DNA of 64,000 bases. Origin: Albugo candida (lineage: Eukaryota; Oomycota; Peronosporomycetes; Albuginales; Albuginaceae). The DNA is taken from contig CAJNAR010000011.1 in assembly GCA_905220665.1 (NCBI GenBank), forward strand, positions 186,001 through 250,000, written 5' to 3'. A program made the position numbers and the translations under genes. Shown here in pieces: positions 10,486-22,147 of this stretch (within the stretch, counting starts at the first letter, position 1; every line of letters begins with the position of its first letter). The notes under the pieces were generated by a model, which was given only the letters and a program-made list of their open reading frames with translations, had not been told where the DNA came from and ran no database searches.

Positions 10486-13400
10486 TTATGGGAGAATTCC
10501 ATTTGTCATTCGCTGAAAGTTGTCATATTGTCTCGTGCTGTAATTGCTGTTGCTTTTCCGTATCAAAGACATCACATGAGCGACAACATCGTGCTTGGAC
10601 GCTCCCAATTTGAATCGTGATCGCAGCTTGAACATGATGTACGAGATGTCTTTGCCCACAAAACACGGATACGGCGATTGTCGTGACATGATATCGACCA
10701 AGTCACAAATCTCATCGCAGTGCTGCTGACACGCGAGAAAGCCTCGCGTGCACAGCGTGATGTACTCTTTGAATCCTTCCGAATCACTTCCGCCCATTGT
10801 CTCAACCATTTCCGCTGTTAATTTGAATGGAGCTGTTTCGATACTAAAGCTTCCGCCCGGTGCGATGCCGAGGAGAAACCCGTAATCAATGTGAATGATA
10901 TGTCCTTCGTTGTCCAGCATGATGTTCCCATTGTGACGATCTTTGATCTGAAGCAAGTAACATACGATCGAGTACCCTGCCAGCGACTCGATAAAGTTCC
11001 GTCGAGCTTGGATGAAACGAGGAGAACCCATGCCGCCATATGACTTTTCGAAATGATGTAATAGCGTCGTGTATCCTTCGCGCTTCTTAAGTCCATCCAG
11101 TGAGATTGCATCGGTCAATGTTTCAATCAAACCGGTCGATGAACTGGTCGCAATGATGCGATACGATTTCAGCCAAATGGGAACTTTAGCGATTTTGTAT
11201 ATCTCAATGAATTTCTGAATGAGCTGAACGACAAAAGTATCAGCAAATGCATCAGATTCGTCAACGACAAACCTGTAAGGAGAACACTTCTTGACGTAGA
11301 TCATCGTTGCTTTTTCCGATCATAGACACGATATCCCACCCAGCAACATGACCGAATGGCGATTCCACGGATAAACGTCTTCGTTTCGAGCTCCAGGACT
11401 CCCCAAAAGCTGCTTCTAAATCACTTCGACGATCTTTCTCGCGCTCTAATACTTCTTCCGATAAGTTTTGTGCATGTCCGAGCGTCACATTACTGAACGC
11501 TTCCGTTTCCAACTCATCCAAACCGCCGAGTTTCGTGACTGTCGAGCGTGGAGTTTCCAATGTACCATCGACAATCGACGGAGTCTCGGGCACGTCCAAT
11601 TTAATTCCATCGAGCATCACTTGTTGATCGTTGGTCTTACATTCTTTCACGTTGACAATGTCTTGAGACTCGGATTCACTTTGCATAAATCGATTGACTT
11701 CTTCCTCGTCCGGGTAATCGTTCAGAGGCATACCAATTGGGGTGCCTGGTCTCGGTGATATCGGGCTAAAGACCGTTGAATTGTTGAATATATTCCCTCG
11801 AATCACTTCGAAAATCAGCATGATGGGAACTCGAGCTTTGGTCGAGAATGCTGTTCCTTCATTTCGCGGAATTCGAACAATTCGTTCGAATGGATCGGTG
11901 GCTTTGACAAGTGGAACGTATGCGATTGGAGGGATTTTTAACTTGTCCAAAAAAGTCGGTAAAAGCCGTTTTCGTTCGGGGATCGACGACACAAGACGCA
12001 GTTCTTCGGCAATGTCAGTGATTTGCTCTACGAAATTGCACTCATCGGCGAAATATTGACCCAGCACTGACTGCTCACTTTGACTCATTCTTCGAAACGA
12101 TCCTGTGCCAAATATTGTCGTTGGCTGATTGTCGACCATATCTTCTTCGATAAGTAAGGAAGGAGGAAGCTCATCCATACTTTCATGACCGAGAAAACTT
12201 GTGCCCAGTAAGATATCCAAGCTTGGATCGTCTCGAGGAGTAAGCAAATGCTGCTGGAATTTCGAAAAGTCTCGGAAACGATTCTCATTCTCGCTTACGA
12301 CCACATTTCCAGAGCCTGAGGACGTCGGTGCGTCTTCTTTAATGCTCAATGAAGCAGGACGAGAACCACACGATAATGGGCGACCGAAATCCAAGCTTTT
12401 TGAACGTCGACTTGATAGATCTTCATGTGCTTCTTTTCGTTTTTGCATGATTCCTTCGGTGAGACTTTCAATGAGGACGAGTTGCTCTTCGGTTGGTTGT
12501 GGAAGTCGGCTCTTAAACATCTTCGTAGTGCCGTCTTCCTCCACTAAACAAATTCGTTTCACGCCAACGACTTCTTTCTCCATCTCTACCATCAAACGGA
12601 CCACGCGAGGATACTTGTCTTGCATGTCTTTTGACGCTGTCGGATCAAATGCATCCTCTAAAGCGCCTTGTAACTGCCAGCGTAACAACAGAGCCAAATG
12701 GATAGATCGTGAGCATATCGAAATGATCAGTTCGTCGAGCCAAAAGAGCTTTTCAAAATCAAACATGGGGACGGTCAGGTACGCATGAACGATTTGAGGC
12801 CAATAAAACTCGACTTGGTTGATTCGCGTGTAGGAAAAATGAAGGATCTTTTCCACAATTGGCTTGAATAACAGCGGATCGCTGTCCAAATGGCGATGCA
12901 GAAGGATCACAGCGCGGTACACACTGAATCCTCGAGATCGAAATTCACGATGAAGTGCCAATATCTTGAGATCGAGTGGGATTTCTGGATGCTCTGACGT
13001 GTTTTTCAAATATCTTCGATCTCCCAATAGGATTTCTTCGCATTCTTCGGCATTGATAAGCCCAACTTTGAGCATGTTGATGGCGATATTGGCGGCTTCC
13101 GTGTGCATTGGGCGCTTTGGCATTATCAATTCAATTGGTGTGTCTGAGATGAGTGGCTTGGGATAGATACAAATTCCAGCTTTGAGTCTCTCCAAAGTCG
13201 CTTTCAAATAGTTCAGATACACCTGAGCATTGTGACAATCATCGCATACTCTTTTGCTGTAGTAAAAGGACCGATGTGGTAAAGGGATTTTGTTGCTTGT
13301 AAACTTCTCACACCAAAGCTCATCGCAATTGTAGCACTTGTACAGAATCGAACTTGGAGCGGGAGTAGCAGGCGCATGGTTCAATTGTTCGAGCTGGCAA

Positions 13401-14016
13401 TAATGACATCGGCACTTTGCATCCGAGTCGGAGATTGCACTGTTGGATATTGGGGAGCCTTGAGTCTCACTGAATCCACAAATCGACTTTTTCGGCGTTC
13501 CTGATGCAGAATTAGGGCCATTCCCTTCAGCCAATCCACTGCATCCTGTTGCACAGAGTAGCTGCGTGCATTGCAGGCTATTCCGGTAATGTTCGAATGA
13601 AACAGCACGTGTCATGGTGGTCTCCACAGTCATCTGAATAGCTCGCATCCACTTTTCTTTTTCCATCGCTGTGTCCGCATAAGCGTAAAAAACCTTGTTC
13701 TGCGCCGTAGCAAAGAGAAATCCATTCTGGTAAATATGCATATTTCCTTTGCCATCCCAATCCTGCACGCCAAGCACGTGAACTTCGCCTTTAAGCCGCT
13801 GCATATGATACGCATCTTCCTGTGTGCTACATATTGATTTATACATTATATCATTTTATACAGAAGATTAAATAAGAGAGACCGCGCCAAACGTTACCTA
13901 TAATAGTAAAGGGAAGTACCAACTAAAAAGCAGTAACGACGCAGCATTGGCGGTGGTGAGGAAGGGCTTGTGCGTAACGTCAAGTATCCCTCGCAGGACG
14001 TACGAGGGGCTTTCAT
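10486..14016 (-). CDS. phosphatidylinositol 4-kinase (type III) with PH and FYVE-like domains
   Basis: Exons 13898-14016, 11273-13826, 10486-11223; introns of 71 and 49 nt; 1136 aa. Residues ~8-105 form a PH domain (CEGYLTLR, RRYCFLVGTSLYYYS ... EKEKWMRAIQ) whose first strands are on the separate first exon. At ~180-230 lies a FYVE-like zinc finger (CxC-x2-C, KCYNCDELWC, RVCDDC) that lacks one canonical cysteine. A helical PIK region follows, then a C-terminal PI3/4-kinase domain: SNDDLRQEVF, YGGMGSPRF, catalytic loop DRHNGNI, and DYG in the metal-binding loop. The short, direct C-terminus and the catalytic sequence fit the type III PI4K-beta group. It should make PI4P on Golgi/endosomal membranes, with the PH and FYVE-like modules as lipid sensors. 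It is convergent with the M50B gene and divergent from POP4 (142 bp between start codons). Confidence 0.92.
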
Positions 14017-14158
14017 TTGTGATGCGCTTGATGCAGGCGAACGCTCCCCGTTGCCTTCTTTTTTTCAGATTTGTGCGCTAAGCTGACGCTTGAATTTCGA
14101 CGTGTGGCTATCATAATAATTACAAGCTATACGCATACTTATTTCTCATTTTACATAA

Positions 14159-15312
14159 GTGCTCTTACGGATGAGTAGCCGCTCGCCAGCCAAAAAGCCG
14201 CTTCCGAACGAGTTTTTAGCGTCGTTGGATGCTGCGTTTGGCGCAAGCAATGCTGCTACTGATACTCAGTATAAGTACACTAGAAAAGCAGCTATCAGTG
14301 TAGGTATTCAGACATCTCAACAAGCGTATCAGGGCACTAAGAAGAAACGAAAAAGAAATGCTTCCCAAGCGCATGGTCAACGGAACAAAGCGAGATGGCA
14401 CGATTCCAAAACGCCAAATAACCGTAAAAGTTCTTTGTATCACAAGTTGGATTCGGAATCGATCTCTCTGGGTATACTGGGCGCCTATTTGGTGAGAAAA
14501 ATGAGCTCGAAAAGCTGTAGTTCACGCTGTCCATTTGTATGCTCAAGGAAGGCACTAGAACAAAACCGGTATCACTAAACTCCTACTTTGACGAAATTAG
14601 CAAAAATGCAACAAACAAATCAGTATTTTACGAAAAAATCACAAACCTTTGGAATAAAATACTGCAGCTAGACAACCCGATCAAAGGCTCCAATTCCCAG
14701 CAGCAAATCGCTCGAAATCGTGCTCAACTGGTGCAATCTCAATGGAAAACAAGGCTCTGTGCCCGTCGACGACCGCAACAGAAGCTCTGCGCACTGGTTC
14801 CAGGCTCCATAAAGTTGTGCTCTGCTCCTTAAATGGACGTACGCTGCTAACGAGTGTTTTCCAGGTATGTCGATGCGTTGAGCATGAGCGAATTGTGGAG
14901 ATCGTATGCGTTGGAGAGGATCGGAAACGAGCCGACTTCTATCTCCAGCGTCGATACCGTGCGATTACGATCCAAAATACAGGACTTGGACTTTATGGGC
15001 TGTCCACTTCGAGGTATACTGCTCACCCGACTTGAGAAATAGACCGCTCAATGCTCTCAATTCTAGTCGTTCGATCACGCTGTCCCTCCTATCTGCGCTC
15101 GGAAGGTATCGTTGTGGCTGAAACTCGCCATACATTCCAATTATGTCAGCCTGAAGACCGTCTTTCGTGTACGTGAGCCTCCATTCCGACCTCACCCAAT
15201 CGCTAATTCGCTGCCAACAGCAATTCTAAAAGCTCACTCGACCTTTTCGGTGTCGTTGGATCATGGAAAAGAGCTCTGGATCGACGGGAATTGGCTAGAC
15301 GCGAAGCATTAG
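14159..15312 (+). CDS. POP4: RNase P/MRP protein subunit POP4 (Rpp29)
   Basis: A five-exon gene: 14159-14491, 14548-14813, 14865-15013, 15067-15168, 15221-15312 (313 aa; introns 51-56 nt). The C-terminal third is clearly the Rpp29/Pop4 fold: MSELWRSY, then DFMGCPLR, VRSRCPSYLRSEGIVVAET, HTFQLCQPEDRL, and a last strand set ending ELWIDGNWL. It corresponds segment by segment to eukaryotic POP4 and archaeal Rpp29, which bind the catalytic RNA for tRNA 5'-end and rRNA processing. The N-terminal ~110 residues are basic (KKKRKRN) and poorly conserved, as is usual. The start is the first Met; Met5 (14171) is possible. The donor of intron 2 (GTTGTG) is non-consensus but gives the right frame and the expected protein. 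Confidence 0.9.
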
Positions 15313-15450
15313 TAACGAGAATCCCTAAAATTGAATAAAACGTTGAGGCCTTTTGACACAATTTGTGGGCTCTGCGGCCGGAAGGAGCGTTTCTAGCGTT
15401 AAATTCCCAACTGTCCCATAAGGCTGCGATCTCTATTCGTCTATTCGATC

Positions 15451-18400
15451 ATGTTGGGCTCTTTGCGATGGCAATGGACTGCTTCCACGCGACCGCTTTT
15501 GGCGATTTTTGACACTACGCGCATTTCTGTGTACAATTTGCAGACATTCGCGATTGAAAGTGTCATAAATTCGCAAGAAAATGCGATTCAAAGTGTCTTT
15601 TGGAGCGATTTTGACGCGATTTTGGCTGTGATTTCAACGACACATTTGAGTGTTTATAGGCCGCGTACGCAGTCAATGGGACAATGGAACTTTGTCCATT
15701 GCTTTCACGCGCTGATTTCTGCTGATTTCGTTATACAGTCTGTTGATTTTGCACCAAATTCCGAGTATTTAATTGTTTGTTGTGAGCAAACGCTTCTGAT
15801 TTTGGCGCTGCCTGCAGACGTATCAAAGGAATTGACAACTCCGGTGGAATTAGAGCCGCAGATTCTGTGGAAAATGGCGTTTTCGGCGTTGAAAATGGCG
15901 AAATTCTCAATCGATCCGACGATTTTCGCGTTATTAGAGTCATCTTCCGAGCGACTTTGTGTGTGGAAAATGAAGCGGATCGCATCGATCATTGACAGAC
16001 AGACAGAATGGAAGGTCGTGGAAATGAATGTACAATCAAACGCAACGAAAATCGATTCTTTTTCGTGGAATTTGACGTTTTCCAAACTCGAGTCGGATCG
16101 ATTCTCCAGTCAAAATGTTGATTGGAAGTGTCAAAATCGACCTCTGCTGCTCACTAAAGGCGCCGAAGAGCTTTGTATTTGGACACTGAACGCTAAGAAA
16201 GAGTTTGTTTGCTGTCTGCGTGTCGATGTCGAGCCAAATCGCCATTTTGGATGGGTACGTTGCTCGGGGTCTTTTACAATTGAAGCGGGAACTTTGACGG
16301 GTCAACGTTGCTATATTTCTGAATGGAACGAGTACGGAGACGTTCGTATGTGGCAGGCAGAGCGGACGGAAGATCTGTGCGTTTTGAAAGCGACAGAAAT
16401 GTGTGTTCGAGTGCCCGGAGCCCCATTACAAAATGTGCTTGTCACTGCTTATGGAAAGGACTCCAGCACCCTGGGAATATATTCGTGCTCGGACGATCGA
16501 TTCCGATGCCACTTATACGATATTCACGATGCGAGCCTCACGCTACGGAAGGAGAGTTCATGGGAGCCTTTTGATGGCGATATCGTCGCGCTAACTGCTC
16601 ATCCAACGCTTCCGTTGATCGCAACTGCGACTCGGAATTCGCATCTTTGGATCTCTGTCTCGTGGATTTCATGCTCCATGGAAGCCTCTGCTCGTCAGCG
16701 ATTGATTCCGTGTGGAAGGATACGATTCGAATCGCAAGATTTCGAATGGATTCAATGGATTCACAGCAGCCATTTTGACGCAATTCCGCTTTTATTGATC
16801 GCATTTTCGTCAGGAATTCTCGACATTTACGGGTATCAAAATGAGAATTCTCAGGCTTCTCGCTCACCCGATACAGAGCAGTGGCTCTGTATGATGCAGC
16901 TGGATGTCTCTCCTTCCGTCCACATTTGCGTGTGCCCGCTTTACGACGATGAAGCCTTTATTCCCGATACATTTGTTCTCTTGGCGATTGGAAGCTGTAT
17001 CAAAGCGTGGAAATGCAGTGTCGACCTCGAAGCTTTCAAGGTGCATTGTACCTCGCTAGAGGTCCCTTTGAAAGCTCTCGGACGACCAAAGCATATCACG
17101 TGCGTGGAAGGAGGCAAACGATCAACTTTTGGAACGAATTCACGCACAAATACGCTCCAATTTTATCTTTTCGTCGGCAATCGATACTCCGAGTTACAAT
17201 ATTGGCGCTGCTCTGTAGAAGACGCCACCCTCTGCTGCTCAAAGATGAGCACACTTTCAGTGGGATCGAATGATCGGATCCTTCGAATCCGAGTGAACGA
17301 CCTCAATCGTGTGGCAGTGCTCACATCCAATGAGCCTCATGCGATTCACATAATAGAGGCAGAAAGCGGTCTGGGAACACTCTGTCTGGAAGCCTCTATT
17401 GACGCCACAGAAGATGCACAGAGCTTCGCATGGGGAAGCTCGCAGCTGACATCGTATTTCGACCCGCTTTTGGTGGCATATCGGAGCGAAATCGTAGTGC
17501 ATCGATGTACGTGTCAAGGGAATTGGGTCGTCAGTTCTCGTATTCCGACAGCGTGTCGGATATTTGAATGCACACGAGACGCTTCCTTGGTAGTGGTGAC
17601 AGCTTCAAGTCGTGCACACGTAGAGATGATCGAGACCTGGGGCGCTACGGACGATACTATGCGTCCCAATGTCGTGGAAGCGCTTCCATTTTGGCATCCG
17701 TTTGTCCTCTTGACGACAATCTTTGGAATGCATCCACAAAGCCTCGATAGAATGCAGCAAGATACGACCCATTACGACTATAAAGAGTGTCTTCTTGAAA
17801 CGGTTCAGCTGCTTCAACGATTCGTACACAAGCTGCAAGATGAGGCGTCAACGGATCAGAATGAAACACAAAAGCCTCGCTTCCAATCGGAGCAGAATAC
17901 CGCACGATTTCGTGAACGAAAGAACTCGTCAATGAGTTTGAAAGCAGCCGATTGTGCTCGGAATCTCTTTACCGAAAATGCTTCTCACATAGAATCGGAA
18001 TCCGACGATAAAGAGCCTGAAGATGCTCTCACGGAATCAGAACGTCAAACGATCCTCTCAGCGATTCAACAGCCTTTAAGCGCTCAGGCTCTTTGCCTGT
18101 CACAAGGAGAGCTCTCAGCACAGCTTACATCGATCCTCAGCTATATATCCGTTCTACAAACGCTTCCATTCGATCTGACAACCGCTGCTGATCTCTGTGG
18201 CATTCGCTTTTACCTCACATTGCTATTCACACAAACAGCCGAAAGACATTTGCAAAAAGTCTATTTCCCCTCTTCGTCGATCCTTTGGGCGCTCCATTCC
18301 GACTCACAGCCATTTCTCATCGACAAATGTTTCCATCCAAAAGCCTTATGGAACGAATGCCAATACCTGTGGCCTGGCCTTTGGGTCCGCGACATTTGCG

Positions 18401-21400
18401 ATCTCCGACAGGTCTTAGAACGGTACAACTAATTCTCCTTCGACTTCTCATCTCACTGTGCTCCTTAGACTCGCCAAAGCGCGATTTACAGCGACCAAAG
18501 ACGTCTTCCAAGTCTGCTTGCATTATGCCGCCTTAGGCCGCCGAAACATTCTGTGCGGCCTCGCCAGGCTCGGATCCAATGACGAATGCAAGGTGAGGCT
18601 TCCTCGGACCTTTTCAACAGCTTATGTGTGTGTCTGTAGCACCTGAGTTCCTTCTTGGAGCACGATTTCACGCAGGAACGATGGAGTTTAGCGGCGATCA
18701 AAAACGCATACTCGTTACTCGCAAAAAAACGATTTGAACTAGCAGCTGCTTTCTTCCTCCTTAGTGAGCCGCCTCGAACGAAAGAAGCGGTACACATCCT
18801 TTGGAAGCGTATGAAAGACCCGAGTTTAGCGCTTGTGATCGCTCGTGTCACAGAGAATCGATCCCAGCCTCTGGCGTACATGCAGGAAAGATGTACCCCG
18901 TTGAAGGCGACATCTCTTGAAGTAGCACGAGACTTTTTACTGCAGTATTGTCGCAATCAAAAGGATCGATGGATGGAGAGTGCAGTGCTCTGGTGGCTCG
19001 AGGACTACGATCAAGCTTGTACCGTCCTCCTTCCGCTATCGCGTTCCAACGATCTGGCGGGGTCTTTCGACGTATTGCCTTCCACGGGCGCACAGCAACT
19101 GTCCTTCTTTATGGATCTCACGTCATTATCGCTGTACTTTGAATGGATTCATTCAAACAGAGATACGTCGATGCTGAGATACGCAATGCGCACATTAGCG
19201 CTTCAAAAGTACAAATCGTTGGAAAAAAATCCAAAAACAACCGATTGGGCGCTGAAGAAAGCAGTCGCTGGCGTCCATCATGCTGTACGGCTCGTGACGT
19301 CGACAGATATCGAGCATGCGTTTTCCTACTCGGCGTACGTGTGCAAGCGATGCGGTCTGATAGACACTGCGTTGATGGAGATGATGAAGGCTCGCCGTCT
19401 TGTAAAGATACATTCTCATTGGGAAAAGAAAGCGCTTGAGGCTGTTGAAGTCGAACAAAGCTCCGAGGATTCGTATCCCTCTCACCCGATGCTTGGGCGA
19501 CGGAAGAGTGAGGTCATCGTGCATTCCGACATCATCTTTGGAACGGAGAATCCACACAGCCGTCGCGCGAGTACGTTTGATTGGGCTTCATCGATTCTAA
19601 CGGCTTCAAGACCTCCAGCTCCGACACCGTGGCTTCGCACGCAAATCAACGATGTGGAATGCAGGAAAGCAGCATCTTGCTCGTTTGTTGTCAGGCTCAT
19701 TGGTCAGAGAATCGCACAGAAACTCGTAAAGTGTTTGGAAGGCGATATGACAGCACAGGAGCCGCAGATGAACAGTTGGGATACGATTTGGGAGTCGTTG
19801 TGCGATCGATTTGAAATAGACAGAATGTTGGCGTTGGAAGGAGCTTTGGAAGTATTGATACCCCACGCAATGGAGCACATCACTGCGTGTTGCGTGATAC
19901 TCTATCAGCTGGGAAGAGAGGTCGCAGTGGAAGCGTGGCTCGAGTATATGACGTCACTGCTGCTTCACGATGTCATAAAAGCTCTATCGAACGAGGGAAT
20001 ATGCTCCTCCAACGCGAATTGTATGCTTCGACATCTGAATTACATCCTCTTCTTAGATAATTATCATCGACTGCAGCTATCTCCTGCACTCTTACAATTT
20101 ATCGTGAAGAGTATCCAGGCTTTAAGCCTCGCACTTGCTTGGAGATCACGACAATTTGAGTTGGTACAAGAAGCAGTGACACTCCAACTTGACGTCTCAG
20201 CGGTCGATAAGCCTCCGTTGAGAGCTGTCCGCAAGCTGTGGACTCTTGTGATCGGTCTCAAGCCTCATGACACGATAGAGCCTGTGGGCTCCAAAGAAGC
20301 GATATATCTTGCTGTCGTACTGCGTGCTTCCCTGGAGAGGATCCTTCCTACCGAGTTGCCGGCTCTACAGCCTCTTCCGAGCACATTCAGCTGTCTTTAC
20401 GTCCCGAAGAAGCTGTATGGACCTGCATACAGTGATCTTATGGGCCTTCTTCGGCAGTGGATGGACAGCTCGGACTCTCATCTCAGTCGAATATTCAGAG
20501 ATAGGAGCCTTCCCGAATGTTTATGTGGCCTCTACGGCCTGGAAAATGCCAGAATTCGCGCTCACAGTCTCGTTTTCCATCAAGGTAGTGGGGTATCCAG
20601 CGAGGTTGTTGCGTTCTCACGGGAGCTCGCGAGAATGTACGCCAATTCGTACAGCAAAGTCAGTGACTTTCTGGCGGCTTATGGTATCACAACAGAGCTC
20701 CATGACCAATTACTCGGCAAATGCGACGATTACATTCTTTTGTTGATGCAACACGAGCAAATTGGCGTGGAAATGACACTCAGAAGGCTACGTCGCGAGC
20801 CGAGGATTCATATAAAGTGTTTTATGGCGTCGAAAGCGGTTGTATGGCTTACAGAAAACAATGTGTTTGATGAAGACGAGGCCTCTGAGTTTTTAAAGCA
20901 TTGCTGCAAGCAGCGTAAGCTACGACTTCTCGTGACGCTTTCCACGCCCAAGCCGCATCCTGGGCATTCCACAGAGCACCACACACTTCAACATGATCAG
21001 ATGTTCATGTTTGTGGAAGCCTGGGAAGTCGAAGCAGAGCAGAACACATTGAAATACCTTCACCGACATTGTTCGCCGGCTTTTGTGGAATTAGGCGGCG
21101 AGAGGCTTTCTCCATGCACCCACAACGAGATCGATAAGATCGCAACCAATGTGCTGCAGGATCAAGCCGCTGGTAGGCTGTGGGGCCATGTCAATGCTCA
21201 GGCTCCATTACAGGCTCTTCTTCGACCAAATCACACAGAAAGACGCTCCTATTTCGAAGAGCTCTATGCATATTGCCGAAGGAATGCACTCGTACGATCG
21301 CTAAGCTTGCCGTATCAATTCATCGGTGTCCTTAAGGTCAGTCTACGCGATGCGGTAGATATGTCTGCTAATGCTCGTGACGCAGGTGGCTTTGATTCAA

Positions 21401-22057
21401 GCAAGCGGTCTCAAGGACGTGGTACTAGCGGGCTCGTGGGTGAGTCAGCGTCTCCGGCCGCCAAGGCGTTTACACTCACACAATATGTCGTGCAGAATAA
21501 GCCGTATGCATTTCTGCAGCTTGAGAATGGAATCATACGACCCGCTTGTCCGGATTCGTGGAGCCTGAACACGTATCGGAGCAGCGTGGGAAGCCAGTCA
21601 GTCAATCCAAGCTGGAATGATCAAGAATTTGCATTCCGCTTTGCGATTCCCACGCATTCGAGCCACTCGGAAGGACTTCAAGTCGACCCGAACGACTGTA
21701 TGGAGCGCTTATGGGCGAAAAGAGAACAGGAAGATGTTCTGTCAGTGAACGCACTCGACACATTTTGTCGTATTATGTTTCGTGGACCTCCGACAATTCT
21801 CCACTGTTCTCTTTACAGCAAAAATAAACTTTTTCCACATCAATTTTTGGGTCATGGAGCGGTAGGAATCACTTCATTCTCTGGCGGTTTATTGACACTT
21901 TTGCTGTTTTTATTAGCTTCTTCTCGAGAAGTTATCGTCGTCAATGTGTATGGATTGCTGGCTTCCTCTCACCACAAAAGCACGTCATCCACAGAGAGCT
22001 GGAAGGGTCCATTTACGTCTCACATTGGCGTTTGAGATCATGCGCACATCCTCTTGA
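15451..22057 (+). CDS. RAV1/DMXL-like WD40 protein with C-terminal C2 domain
   Basis: Exons 15451-18422, 18469-18592, 18640-21861, 21917-22057; 2152 aa. The N-terminal half is WD40 beta-propeller sequence. The RAVE complex Rav1 C-terminal domain follows: KALWNECQYLWPGLWVRD at the exon 1 end, then RFTATKDVFQVCLHYAALGR, NILCGLARLG, FLEHDF, RWSLAAIKNAYSLLAKKRF and AAAFFLLSEPP. Rav1 and DMXL proteins promote V-ATPase assembly (V1 onto Vo) on endosomal/vacuolar membranes. Residues ~1920-2150 look like a C2 domain (GVLKVSLRDA, PYAFLQL, NPSWNDQEFAFRF, FLGHGALLLEKL, VHLRLTLAF); the end is reached only by removing the 55-nt intron 21862-21916. Codon use shows frequent TTG/CTC and no decay. The convergent BBS1 stop is 90 bp away. 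Family certain, function inferred. Confidence 0.9.
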
Positions 22058-22147
22058 AGCCTGCCTTCGTCACTGATCGATTTCGCATTGGGGAATGCTG
22101 ACAATCGCTGTGACGAGTGGAACAGAGCTGTTGCATTCGTCTTAGCG

